Part shown: in pieces, positions 53,330 through 61,150 of the stretch
Layout of the letters: every line of letters begins with the position of its first letter
How positions within the stretch are numbered: position 1 is the first letter of the stretch
DNA from: Flagellimonas meishanensis
GTDB lineage: Bacteria; Bacteroidota; Bacteroidia; Flavobacteriales; Flavobacteriaceae
Length of the DNA stretch: 64,000 nt
Direction of reading: 5' to 3'
Assembly: GCF_019880545.1 (NCBI RefSeq)
Contig: NZ_JAINVW010000001.1
Coordinates: forward strand, 1,302,001 to 1,366,000
Translations under genes and position numbers: made by a program
The notes under the pieces: generated by a model
The model's database searches: none
What the model was told of the DNA's origin: nothing
The model's input: only the letters and a program-made list of their open reading frames with translations

Positions 53330-54061
53330 ATGAAAACATTTAGATCTTTTATTGTATTTGTTGCGCTGTTGGGCTTTGTATTGACTTCGTGTGCCCAAAA
53401 GGACCCATATCATACGGCAGATTTTAATATCCAGTCCGTTGAGGTATCCCATCTTCCCAATTTGGGAGTTACGGTTTGGGAAATCATGGTTGAGGGAAAA
53501 GCGGGACAAACTGTTCCTGTTCCGGTAGGTCAATTGGATGGTGCCCCGGTCTTGGGCTATGTTTTTCCCACCAGTTTGCAATCAACCGATGTCCAATTTG
53601 GAAACACTGAGGGTATTGTAGCCTTGGCTCTGACTTCACATCCCGATTTTGATGACACTCCTTTATGGGATGAGAACAGCGATGCGATTTTTGATAATGA
53701 TGGAATTATTTGGCACCCGCATTGGGTAATTTTGGTCGAAGATGCTCGTGTTGAAGGCGGGTTGTCCGTAAAACAATTCAAAAAAGCAGATGAGACCGTG
53801 GTATTGCCGCCGACAAATCCGGGCATGCCAATGTATATGGATTCCCCTGGGCATCCGGTAACTTTGCAACAAAACGCCATTAGGGTAGTTGTGCCTGATT
53901 ACAGGATCAACAATAGAACCGATTTTTCGTATGATGGTGTTGCCGCTTTTATGAAGGTCAATACCAGTGATGAAAAGAAACCTATGCTGGGTGTGTACAA
54001 AGTATACAGTGTGTCAAGCGGGGATTTATCGCTGCCCTACAAAGTAGTACTTAAAAAATGA
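53330..54061 (+). CDS. Uncharacterised lipoprotein (MarR-linked regulon)
   Basis: 243 residues from the ATG at 53330. Seen: a signal peptide with lipobox LTSC at residues 17-20, so an envelope lipoprotein. The mature part is beta-rich and acidic, with FNIQSVEVSHLPNLGVTVWE, PVPVGQLDGAPVLGYVFP, DGIIWHPHWVILVED and PDYRINNRTDFSYDGVAA; several His and Trp residues stand in the HPHW segment and could bind metal. I do not recognise the family. It overlaps the DUF2024 gene by 4 bp and carries operator 2 directly upstream. Confidence 0.85.
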   Translation: MKTFRSFIVFVALLGFVLTSCAQKDPYHTADFNIQSVEVSHLPNLGVTVWEIMVEGKAGQTVPVPVGQLDGAPVLGYVFPTSLQSTDVQFGNTEGIVALALTSHPDFDDTPLWDENSDAIFDNDGIIWHPHWVILVEDARVEGGLSVKQFKKADETVVLPPTNPGMPMYMDSPGHPVTLQQNAIRVVVPDYRINNRTDFSYDGVAAFMKVNTSDEKKPMLGVYKVYSVSSGDLSLPYKVVLKK

Positions 54062-54321
54062 GGGTAGCAGTTTGGGATACTTATGTGCAGAGAAATGATG
54101 GGTTGGTCATGCATTTTGACATACTTGTTCCTGATGATTTGGAAAATGAAGAGGTCATTTTCAGGTTTGGAAAGGAGTACTTGAACACCAAACCTTTTGC
54201 AACTGGGAAACTTTCTGCCGAGGAATGTCGGTTTTGCCACATGGAAGTTGCTCCCTACCAGGTGGTTGAGCAAATAAATAAGAAAGGTTACTTCGTAATA
54301 GAAATGGAAAACTGTTCCTAA
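54058..54321 (+). CDS. DUF2024 family protein
   Basis: 87 residues. Seen: MRVAVWDTYVQRNDGLVMHF with DILVP, then GKEYLNTKPF and a C-terminal ECRFCHMEVAP (Cys-x-x-Cys-His), all matching the small DUF2024 family of unknown function. The CxxCH group may bind metal or be redox-active. The gene overlaps the lipoprotein stop (ATGA), and its own stop codon lies inside the third operator of the regulon, right before the MarR gene. Confidence 0.88.
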   Translation: MRVAVWDTYVQRNDGLVMHFDILVPDDLENEEVIFRFGKEYLNTKPFATGKLSAEECRFCHMEVAPYQVVEQINKKGYFVIEMENCS

Positions 54322-54344
54322 TTTAATTAGGAATACTAACTTTG
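54315..54344 (+). promoter_or_regulatory. Operator 3 with -7 box, before the MarR-type gene
   Basis: TTAGGAATACTAA (54327-54339) differs by one base from operators 1 and 2. It also forms, with the preceding half-site, the perfect palindrome TTCCTAAT-TTA-ATTAGGAA (54315-54333). The -7 box TAACTTTG (54337-54344) overlaps the operator end. The layout predicts repression of the regulator's own gene. Confidence 0.68.
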
Positions 54345-54368
54345 CCTATCGGTAAGCCGGTAGGCAAA
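54341..54368 (+). repeat. 12-bp inverted repeat in the MarR leader
   Basis: TTTGCCTATCGG (54341-54352) pairs with CCGGTAGGCAAA (54357-54368) around TAAG, with one G-T pair. It lies between the -7 box and the ATG at 54376. No T-tract follows. It could be a leader hairpin affecting translation, or a second DNA-binding site. Confidence 0.55.
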
Positions 54369-54375
54369 GCTTATT

Positions 54376-54981
54376 ATGAACAAGAGCATATTTGATCCAG
54401 AGTATCAGCAGCATGACCTTTCAAGTAAGATCATTGCCGGATTGGAGCGCATATCACAGGCGTTCAAGGTCTTGCTGTGGGAGCGGGCCAAAAACTTGGG
54501 AATAAGCCCTATCCAGATACAGATTTTGATTTTTGTGGCACATCATAGGATAGCATTGAACAACGTTAGCCTTTTGGCGCAGGAGTTCAATGTTAGTAAA
54601 CCTACTATCAGTGATGCCGTAAGGGTGCTTCATGAAAAAGGACTGATAGTGAAGGACCATTCCCATTCGGACAATCGAAGTTATTCCATTTTTCTCTCGG
54701 ATGAAGGAAAGAAAATTGTGGCCGGAACCGAAGATTTTGCCACCCCAATGGCCAATATGTTACAACACATTTCAAAAGGGGACCAGGAAAGTCTTTTTAG
54801 CGCTATAAGTAAATTGATCTATCAGTTGAACCAGCAGGATATTTTGACGGTCCAGCGCACCTGTTTCGCCTGTAGATTTTATGAGCAGGGAGGGGAGGAG
54901 CATTATTGTCGTTTGCTAAAAAAGCGACTAAAACATTCCGATATACGATTGGACTGCCATGAATTTGAAGCCAAGTTGTAG
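54376..54981 (+). CDS. MarR-type transcriptional regulator with C-terminal four-cysteine cluster
   Basis: 201 residues. Seen: a winged helix at about residues 40-110 (SPIQIQILIFVAHHRI, then LAQEFNVSKPTISDAVRVLH and DHSHSDNRSYSIFLSDEGKK), and a C-terminal extension with Cys163, Cys166, Cys178 and Cys194 (TCFACRFY, HYCRLL, LDCHEF) spaced C-x2-C-x11-C-x15-C. This group could bind an Fe-S cluster or zinc. The extension is not part of ordinary MarR proteins. With its operator before it and before the redox-type neighbours, it probably represses the regulon until an oxidant, metal or sulfur signal alters the cluster (inference). Confidence 0.88.
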   Translation: MNKSIFDPEYQQHDLSSKIIAGLERISQAFKVLLWERAKNLGISPIQIQILIFVAHHRIALNNVSLLAQEFNVSKPTISDAVRVLHEKGLIVKDHSHSDNRSYSIFLSDEGKKIVAGTEDFATPMANMLQHISKGDQESLFSAISKLIYQLNQQDILTVQRTCFACRFYEQGGEEHYCRLLKKRLKHSDIRLDCHEFEAKL

Positions 54982-55017
54982 GCAACTCAAGGTGCATACA
55001 AGGTTAAACCCAGAAAG

Positions 55018-55911
55018 TTAGCTGGTCAATTCCGTGAACAGACTCTCCAAATTCCTGTTCTTTCTGCTTAATTGAAGTGTTTTCAATTGGTTGTCATGGG
55101 CAAAGTCGAAAACAGCGGGACGCATGTCCTTATCTGTTTTAAAATGAATTTCGTATACAAAACCACTAACATTCTTGACGTCGGCCACATGGGGTATCTG
55201 TTTTAGTAGCACCTCTTCCACGCGATAATCGAACTCAACAATAATGATCTGCTCTCCAGTTGCCCGCAGCTCATCCAGTTTTTTGTCGGCCACCAGCTTT
55301 CCTTTGCTTATGATGATGACCCGATCGCATATTTCCTCCACTTCTTTCATTATGTGTGTGGAAAGCAAGATGGTTTTGTGCCTGCCAATATCCCGGATCA
55401 GTTTTCGGATTTCCATCAATTGGTTGGGATCAAGGCCTGTGGTCGGCTCGTCCAGGATAAGTACTTCGGGGTCGTGCAAGAGTGCTGCGGCCAATCCCAC
55501 ACGCTGTCGATACCCCTTGGACAACTGGCCAATTTTTTTATGGGATTCAGGAGCAAGTCCCGTTAGTTCAATCACCTCGCCTATCTTGTTTTTTGACACG
55601 CGGTGCACTTCTGCATGAAAGGACAGATATTCCTTCACGTACATTTCCAGATACAACGGGTTGTGTTCCGGAAGATAGCCAATGCTCTTTTGTGCTTCCC
55701 GTTCGGCAGTGAGCACATCAAAGCCATTGACCTCGGCATTTCCGCTGTCTGCCATATGGTAGGTTGTCAAAATTCGCATCAATGTGGATTTCCCAGCCCC
55801 ATTGGGCCCCAAAAATCCAACGATTTCCCCCTTTTTTATGGAAAAGGATACGTCGTCCAATGCTTTTTGCGCACCAAAGTTTTTGGTAATGTTCTGGACA
55901 GAGATTGACAT
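55018..55911 (-). CDS. gldA: Gliding-motility ABC transporter ATP-binding protein GldA
   Basis: 297 residues. Seen: Walker A GFLGPNGAGKSTLMRIL near residue 33, GYLPEHNPLYLEMYVKEYL (Q-loop replaced by the PEHNPLY form typical of GldA), signature LSKGYRQRVGLAAALLHDP, Walker B VLILDEPTTGLDPNQ, and a C-terminal DUF4162-like part (VEFDYRVEEVLLKQ, then LSRKNRNLESLFTEL). In Flavobacteriaceae it works with GldF and GldG in gliding motility; those genes are not adjacent here. It stands alone, convergent with the MarR-type gene and divergent from the Phe/Tyr operon. Confidence 0.93.
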   Translation of the reverse strand: MSISVQNITKNFGAQKALDDVSFSIKKGEIVGFLGPNGAGKSTLMRILTTYHMADSGNAEVNGFDVLTAEREAQKSIGYLPEHNPLYLEMYVKEYLSFHAEVHRVSKNKIGEVIELTGLAPESHKKIGQLSKGYRQRVGLAAALLHDPEVLILDEPTTGLDPNQLMEIRKLIRDIGRHKTILLSTHIMKEVEEICDRVIIISKGKLVADKKLDELRATGEQIIIVEFDYRVEEVLLKQIPHVADVKNVSGFVYEIHFKTDKDMRPAVFDFAHDNQLKTLQLSRKNRNLESLFTELTS

Positions 55912-56151
55912 GCCTTAATCTTTGCTTTCAAAAATACACTTTTGGCGCATATATTGGCCCATGGAAGATTTGGAGACCCATAGCTATGGAACCCATTCAA
56001 TGGTTCATAAAAGTCAGATTCATAAAAAAACCACGTTTACTCAAAATAATTTGCAACAAACTTGAATTTTTTAGAGAAAATTCAAAAAAAGTGTATCAGG
56101 TCTGTACTTTTTCGTTTGAATGGCTATCTTAGCCATAAGATTAGTTGAAAA

Positions 56152-56223
56152 ATGACAACAACGTATTTCTGGAACGGATTCTACTTTTACTTCTTTTTTA
56201 AAAGAGGTGTGGGACTGTTCTGA
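56152..56223 (+). CDS. Phe/Tyr-rich attenuator leader peptide (pheL-like)
   Basis: A 23-residue frame, ATG at 56152 to TGA at 56221. It holds eight Phe codons, three Tyr codons and one Trp, with a dense run FYFYFFF at residues 10-16. It stands directly before a terminator hairpin and the prephenate dehydratase operon. Its last codons (GTG GGA CTG) contain GGGACT, which can pair with AGTCCC in the terminator stem. It is too short for routine gene calling. Control would be by ribosome stalling when charged tRNA-Phe or tRNA-Tyr is scarce. The rest of the 55912-56151 gap shows only a small ATGGCTA / TAGCCAT repeat at 56120-56136. Confidence 0.85.
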   Translation: MTTTYFWNGFYFYFFFKRGVGLF

Positions 56224-56279
56224 ATACGATTAAAGTATATCATCACATAAAGTCCCGGTTAGAGCGGGGCTTTTTTTTT
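56211..56279 (+). promoter_or_regulatory. Attenuator: antiterminator and terminator of the Phe/Tyr operon
   Basis: The terminator is AGTCCCG (56251-56257) with CGGGGCT (56265-56271) and nine T residues from 56271. The competing antiterminator is GGGACT (56211-56216, within the leader reading frame) with AGTCCC (56251-56256). A ribosome stalled on the Phe/Tyr codons leaves GGGACT free and prevents termination. Confidence 0.82.
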
Positions 56280-56358
56280 GAATGAAATCCAAATGGGCAA
56301 TAGCCAATCTGGGGATGAAATTTTTCCCGAAGCTGTTTCGGGTCAAAGCAACATAAAA

Positions 56359-57189
56359 ATGTCTATAAAAGTAGCGATACAGGGAATAAAGGGGTCCAAC
56401 CATCATCAGGTGGCCATAGATTTTTTTGGCCATGACATTGAATTGTTGGAGTGCCTGTCCTTTGATGCAGTGGTGGACCATTTGCTGACTGGAAGGGCGG
56501 ACAAAGGCATCATGGCGATAGAAAACTCCATTGCAGGATCTATAATTCCAAATTACAATCTGGTGTACCATAACAATATTCACATCATCGGGGAACATTA
56601 TTTGAACATCCACCACAATTTGATGGTGCTGAGGGGCAGTACCATTGAAGATGTCCATGAAGTCCATTCGCACCCCATGGCCCTTTTGCAGTGCATGGAG
56701 TTTTTAAAATCGTACCCACATATAAAAATGGTGGAAAGTGTAGATACAGCGGAGACAGCGATGCGCATCAAATTGGGTAAGTTGGCCAATATTGCTGCAA
56801 TTGCTCCAAAAATGGCGGCGGATCTGTACGATTTGGATATTATTGCTCCTGAAATACAGACCATTAAGAACAATGCAACACGATTCATTATCCTAAAAAA
56901 ACAGAATAAAGTGCTGCCCAAGGAGGAAATCAACAAAGCATCACTTCGGTTCATTACGGACCATAAGAGGGGGAGTTTGGCAACGGTGTTGAACGTGATG
57001 AGCGATTGCAACTTGAACCTGACCAAGATTCAGTCGCTACCGGTGATAGAGACGCCATGGAAATATGCCTTTTTTGTGGATGTCACTTTTGAGGAATACG
57101 ACCATTTTACAAAGGCCAAATCGTTGTTGCAGATCATGTCGGAAGATTTTCGGGTTTTGGGAGAATACAAAAATGCCCTGCTAATATGA
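56359..57189 (+). CDS. pheA: Prephenate dehydratase
   Basis: Converts prephenate to phenylpyruvate. 276 residues from the ATG at 56359; the frame is open to a TTG at 56278 inside the attenuator, but the family begins at MSIKVAIQGIKGSNHHQVA. Seen: AIENSIAGSIIPNYNLVYHN, HPMALLQCMEFLK, NNATRFIILKK with the catalytic TRF, and a C-terminal ACT domain. The usual ESRP motif that binds feedback phenylalanine is replaced by QSLP (LTKIQSLPVIETPW), so feedback may be weaker and attenuation the main control. It overlaps the next gene by 4 bp. Confidence 0.95.
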   Translation: MSIKVAIQGIKGSNHHQVAIDFFGHDIELLECLSFDAVVDHLLTGRADKGIMAIENSIAGSIIPNYNLVYHNNIHIIGEHYLNIHHNLMVLRGSTIEDVHEVHSHPMALLQCMEFLKSYPHIKMVESVDTAETAMRIKLGKLANIAAIAPKMAADLYDLDIIAPEIQTIKNNATRFIILKKQNKVLPKEEINKASLRFITDHKRGSLATVLNVMSDCNLNLTKIQSLPVIETPWKYAFFVDVTFEEYDHFTKAKSLLQIMSEDFRVLGEYKNALLI

Positions 57190-58328
57190 CCACGGCGGAT
57201 AGATTGGAAAGCGTACAGGAATACTACTTCTCCAAAAAGTTGAGAGAGGTCAGGTCTCTTATGGAACAAGGCAGGCCCATTATCAATATGGGGATTGGGA
57301 GCCCCGATTTGGCACCATCCCCTGAGGTGCTCAAAACATTGACAACGGCCATTGCCGATACGGGAGCACACCAATACCAAAGTTATCAGGGTCTTCCTGA
57401 GCTTAGAAGGGCCATTGCCGATTTTTATCAAAGAAAGTTTGACGTTTCGGTTGATGCTACCCATGAAATATTGCCTCTAATGGGTTCCAAGGAAGGTATT
57501 ATGCACATCAGCATGGCCTTCTTGAATCAAGGTGACCAAGTGCTTTTGCCCAATCCAGGATATCCCACTTATGGGGCCGTGACCAAGCTTGTAGGGGCAG
57601 AACCCATATATTACGACCTTAAGGCCGAGAATGATTGGTTTCCCGATTTGGAAGAACTTTCCAAAATGGATTTGTCTAGGGTAAAATTGATGTGGGCCAG
57701 TTATCCACACATGCCCACAGGTGCTACGGCATCAATATCCCAGCTGAAAACCTTGGTGGATTTTGCAAAACGGCACCAGATACTTCTGGTAAACGATAAT
57801 CCGTATAGCTTCGTGCTATCCAAAAACCCAACAAGTATTTTGTCCATTGATGGGGCGATGGAATGCACCCTGGAGCTTAACAGTCTCAGCAAGACATTTA
57901 ACATGGCAGGTTGGCGAGTGGGAATGGTTTTGGGAAATTCAGCTTTTATCAATGCCATTCTCAAGGTGAAGAGCAACATGGATTCTGGGATGTTCTATGG
58001 TATCCAAAAAGGAGCCGTGGTCGCCCTGCAAAGTGGTGCCGAATGGTTTGATGCACTGGACGAGGTTTACAATAAGCGCCGGGAGCTTATGTTCCAATTG
58101 GTGGAAAAATTGGGCTGCGAATACGATAAAAATGCAGTAGGTATGTTCGTATGGAGCAAGTTGCCAAAGAACGCCCTTCCGTCGGAAGCGTTTATCGATC
58201 AGGTACTCCATAAGAAAGACATTTTTATTGCACCCGGGACCATTTTTGGAAGTAATGGAGAAGGATATATTCGATTTTCACTGTGCGTGAAAGAAGAAAA
58301 AATCAAAGAGGCCATTGAAAGATTTTAG
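57186..58328 (+). CDS. Class I aminotransferase, probably aromatic amino acid aminotransferase
   Basis: 380 residues, PLP-dependent. Seen: RPIINMGIGSPDLAPSPEVL, YQSYQGLPELRRAIADFYQR, LLPNPGYPTYGAVTKLVGAE, VNDNPYSFVL, and LNSLSKTFNMAGWRVGMVLG with the PLP lysine. It follows prephenate dehydratase with a 4-bp overlap and precedes prephenate dehydrogenase, so it most likely transaminates phenylpyruvate and 4-hydroxyphenylpyruvate (or prephenate) to finish phenylalanine and tyrosine. A diaminopimelate- or alanine-type role is a less likely alternative. Confidence 0.92.
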   Translation: MTTADRLESVQEYYFSKKLREVRSLMEQGRPIINMGIGSPDLAPSPEVLKTLTTAIADTGAHQYQSYQGLPELRRAIADFYQRKFDVSVDATHEILPLMGSKEGIMHISMAFLNQGDQVLLPNPGYPTYGAVTKLVGAEPIYYDLKAENDWFPDLEELSKMDLSRVKLMWASYPHMPTGATASISQLKTLVDFAKRHQILLVNDNPYSFVLSKNPTSILSIDGAMECTLELNSLSKTFNMAGWRVGMVLGNSAFINAILKVKSNMDSGMFYGIQKGAVVALQSGAEWFDALDEVYNKRRELMFQLVEKLGCEYDKNAVGMFVWSKLPKNALPSEAFIDQVLHKKDIFIAPGTIFGSNGEGYIRFSLCVKEEKIKEAIERF

Positions 58329-58331
58329 ATT

Positions 58332-59198
58332 ATGAACGTAGTTGTCATCGGAATTGGATTGATTGGAGGTTCTTTTGCCAAAGACCTGAAAAGACTATAT
58401 CCCAATGTCAACATTGTGGGTGTTGATAAAAACGAGGCACATCTTGATGAAGCACTGGAACTCCAGATCATTGATGAAAAAGGGGGTTATGGAACATTGG
58501 CGCAAGCCGATGTGGTTTTTGTGAGCATACCCGTCGATGCCATGGTCCGGGAGCTTCCAAAAATTTTGGATGCCGTGGGTGAGGAGACCGTAGTCATGGA
58601 CGCTGGATCTACTAAAGAGTTGATATGCCAATCGGTGGCCCAACATCCGAAAAGAAGAAACTACATGGCCTGTCACCCAATTGCGGGAACCGAGTTTTCG
58701 GGGCCTTCCGCAGCTATGGAAGGATTGTATGAGGGCAAGACCAACATAATTTGCGAGGTGGAGAAGACTGCCTTTAAACTCCAAGAGCGTGCCTTGGCCA
58801 TCTTCCAGGACATGAAAATGCGGATACGGTACATGAACCCAGAGGCGCACGACAAACACATTGCCTATGTGAGCCATCTTTCGCATATCAGTTCCTTTAT
58901 GCTGGGCAAAACGGTGATTGAAAAAGAAAAGAACGAGCGTGATATTTTCGATATGGCGGGCAGTGGTTTCGAGAGCACGGTGCGACTGGCCAAAAGTTCC
59001 CCTGAAATGTGGACGCCCATTTTTGAGCAGAACCGCGACAATGTGGTCGAAACCTTGGAGGAGTACATCCAGAACTTGGAGACATTCAAACAGTTGTTGC
59101 TTCAAAGGGATTATGAGAACGTATATCGTGAAATGAGCGATACCAACAGAATAAAACAGATTTTAAAAGGAATTCCACTTACAAAAAATAGAACATAG
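58332..59198 (+). CDS. tyrA: Prephenate dehydrogenase
   Basis: Oxidises prephenate to 4-hydroxyphenylpyruvate. 288 residues. Seen: a Rossmann motif VVIGIGLIGGSFAKDLKRL at the N-terminus with IVGVDKN after strand 2 (Asp, suggesting NAD+), VFVSIPVDAM, VVMDAGSTKELIC, and CHPIAGTEFSGPSAAMEGLY with the catalytic His. The helical dimer domain has HIAYVSHLSHISSFML and DIFDMAGSGFESTVRLAKSS. No fused chorismate mutase or ACT domain. It follows the aminotransferase by 3 bp and precedes the DAHP synthase fusion by 1 bp. Confidence 0.95.
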   Translation: MNVVVIGIGLIGGSFAKDLKRLYPNVNIVGVDKNEAHLDEALELQIIDEKGGYGTLAQADVVFVSIPVDAMVRELPKILDAVGEETVVMDAGSTKELICQSVAQHPKRRNYMACHPIAGTEFSGPSAAMEGLYEGKTNIICEVEKTAFKLQERALAIFQDMKMRIRYMNPEAHDKHIAYVSHLSHISSFMLGKTVIEKEKNERDIFDMAGSGFESTVRLAKSSPEMWTPIFEQNRDNVVETLEEYIQNLETFKQLLLQRDYENVYREMSDTNRIKQILKGIPLTKNRT

Positions 59199-59199
59199 T

Positions 59200-60282
59200 A
59201 TGGAAAACAATAAACAAATGAGGAAATGGCTGGATGATATGAATCTTCCACATCCATTGGTGATAGCAGGTCCGTGCAGTGCCGAGACCGAGGAACAGGT
59301 ATTGAAGGTTGCCCATGATCTGAAGGATACCGATGTGAACTATTACCGTGCCGGAATATGGAAACCCAGGACCCGTCCTGGTAATTTTGAAGGGGTGGGT
59401 GCCATAGGATTGAAGTGGCTTCAAAAGGTAAAAGAGGAAACGGGACTGAAAACCGCCACCGAGGTTGCGAACAGAAACCATGTAGATCTGGCCCTGGAAC
59501 ACGATGTTGACCTACTTTGGATAGGCGCCCGCTCCACGGTTAGCCCATTTATAGTGCAGGAAATCGCTGATGCACTGAAGGGAACCGATAAGGTTGTTTT
59601 GGTAAAGAACCCGGTCAATCCCGATCTTTCCCTGTGGCTTGGGGCCGTGGAACGACTCCATTCATCAAACATTGAAAAGTTGGGGGTCATCCACAGGGGA
59701 TTTTCAACCTATGAAAAAACCAAATACAGGAACATACCCGAATGGCAATTGGCCATTGATCTGCAGACTCGGTTCCCGGATCTGCCCATCATAAACGATC
59801 CAAGCCATATCACCGGCAAAAGGGATATGATCTTTGATGTGTCGCAGACCGCATTGGATCTTAATTTTGACGGATTGATGATTGAAACTCACTGTGATCC
59901 CGACAATGCATGGAGCGATGCTGCCCAACAGGTAACCCCAGATAGATTGGTCCAGATCATGAAAGATCTCCGAATTAGAAAAGAAACCGACGAACAGGCG
60001 GAATACAACAGCAAGTTGAACAATCTTAGGGCCCAGATAGATGTCATTGACAATCAATTGATCGAGATCATGGGCAAAAGGATGAAGGTCTCGGACGAAA
60101 TCGGAGCGTTGAAGAAGAAAAGAAACGTTGCTGTTTTGCAAAGCAACCGATGGAATGCCATTTTGGGCAATATGATTTTGGAGGGCGAGCAGCGCGGACT
60201 GAGCGAAGAGTTCATTTTGCGCATGTTCAAGGCCATTCACCAAGAATCCATCAACCATCAAGAGAAGATCATCAACTCCTGA
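59200..60282 (+). CDS. DAHP synthase fused to chorismate mutase (type II)
   Basis: 360 residues. Residues 1-265 form a type I-beta 3-deoxy-7-phosphoheptulonate synthase: PLVIAGPCSAETEEQVLKVA with the metal Cys, YYRAGIWKPRTRPGNFEGVG, LLWIGARSTVSPFIVQEIAD, VKNPVNPDLSLWLGA, and INDPSHITGKRD. Residues 270-355 are an AroQ helical chorismate mutase (LNNLRAQIDVIDNQLIEIMG, then KRMKVSDEIGALKKKRNVAV). The first enzyme of the aromatic pathway is thus tied to the first of the Phe/Tyr branch. In this order the mutase can act as an allosteric sensor of prephenate in related enzymes. It ends the attenuated operon. Confidence 0.95.
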   Translation: MENNKQMRKWLDDMNLPHPLVIAGPCSAETEEQVLKVAHDLKDTDVNYYRAGIWKPRTRPGNFEGVGAIGLKWLQKVKEETGLKTATEVANRNHVDLALEHDVDLLWIGARSTVSPFIVQEIADALKGTDKVVLVKNPVNPDLSLWLGAVERLHSSNIEKLGVIHRGFSTYEKTKYRNIPEWQLAIDLQTRFPDLPIINDPSHITGKRDMIFDVSQTALDLNFDGLMIETHCDPDNAWSDAAQQVTPDRLVQIMKDLRIRKETDEQAEYNSKLNNLRAQIDVIDNQLIEIMGKRMKVSDEIGALKKKRNVAVLQSNRWNAILGNMILEGEQRGLSEEFILRMFKAIHQESINHQEKIINS

Positions 60283-60306
60283 GTAATGGTCTAATTTGAC
60301 CTAAAT

Positions 60307-60349
60307 GCCATTCAAATCCCCAAAAAAAGGTTCTTGAATGGCTTTTTTT
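60307..60349 (+). terminator. Terminator of the Phe/Tyr operon
   Basis: Stem GCCATTCAA (60307-60315) with TTGAATGGC (60334-60342), followed by seven T. Confidence 0.85.
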
Positions 60350-60410
60350 CGCCCCATACTGTAACAATTCATTTTGGAGCGCATCTTTATAAAAATTAAA
60401 CACCGGTGAA

Positions 60411-61085
60411 ATGAAAAAAGCATATCTATTTTGTTTGTTGTGGCTGCCCTTTTCTGTTTTTTCCCAAAGGATAATCGATACAGAGGTTGGTGAATTCGAT
60501 ACCATAAAGGTTTTTGATTTGATAGAGGTCAATTTGATTCAGTCCGACGAAAACAAGATCATGATCAAAGGCTGGAACGTGGATGATATAACATGGACCA
60601 ACAAGGGTGGCGTGCTCAAGTTGAGAATGCAATTGGACAAAAAGTTTCGAGGAGAGGACACCATGATCGAGGTCTATTATACCGATTTGGACGTCATAGA
60701 CGGCAACGAGGGAGCCCAAATAACCTGTAACGAAATGGTGAAAAAGAGCAAGATCGAGCTGCGGGCACAGGAAGGCGCGCGCATACATATAGGAATGGAT
60801 GTGGATTATGTGGATGTAAGGGCAGTGACCGGGGGAACAGTGGAAGCATCGGGATTGGCCAAAAACCAAAGCATAGTTCTGAACACAGGGGGTATATTTG
60901 AGGGAAGAAAACTGAGGACAACAAACACTGCGATCAAGATTTCCGCTGGGGGCGAGGCGGATATTTTCGCTTCTGAAGAGGTAGATATTAATGTGATGGC
61001 GGGGGGTGATGTCACGGTATATGGAAAGCCCTCAAAAGTGAACAAAAGGACTTTTGCCGGAGGAAGGGTTCACTTCAAACACTAA
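60411..61085 (+). CDS. Head-GIN domain (DUF2807) secreted protein
   Basis: 224 residues with a signal peptide (about 1-18, LLWLPFSVFSQ). The mature part is a repetitive beta-solenoid: FDTIKVFDLIEVNLIQSDEN at the start is the usual head-GIN opening, followed by turns such as EGARIHIGMDVDYVDVRAVT, GGTVEASGLAKNQ and GGEADIFASEEVDINVMAGG. Glycine pairs recur at about 20-residue spacing. It is free in the periplasm or cell surface, not a lipoprotein like the member at 46320. Role unknown. It is monocistronic with a bidirectional terminator. Confidence 0.85.
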   Translation: MKKAYLFCLLWLPFSVFSQRIIDTEVGEFDTIKVFDLIEVNLIQSDENKIMIKGWNVDDITWTNKGGVLKLRMQLDKKFRGEDTMIEVYYTDLDVIDGNEGAQITCNEMVKKSKIELRAQEGARIHIGMDVDYVDVRAVTGGTVEASGLAKNQSIVLNTGGIFEGRKLRTTNTAIKISAGGEADIFASEEVDINVMAGGDVTVYGKPSKVNKRTFAGGRVHFKH

Positions 61086-61097
61086 AAACAATGAAAA

Positions 61098-61133
61098 CAA
61101 AAAAGCCCTTTGCAATCGCAAAAGGCTTTTTTG
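61098..61133. terminator. Bidirectional terminator
   Basis: A-run and stem AAAAAGCCCTTTGC / GCAAAAGGCTTTTTT with loop AATC, one mismatch, between convergent genes. Confidence 0.85.
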
Positions 61134-61150
61134 TTTAGGAAAAGGATCCA

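Noticed and set aside
56278..56358. Extended start of prephenate dehydratase from TTG
   Set aside because: It would begin within the terminator T-run of the attenuator; the family begins at the ATG at 56359.
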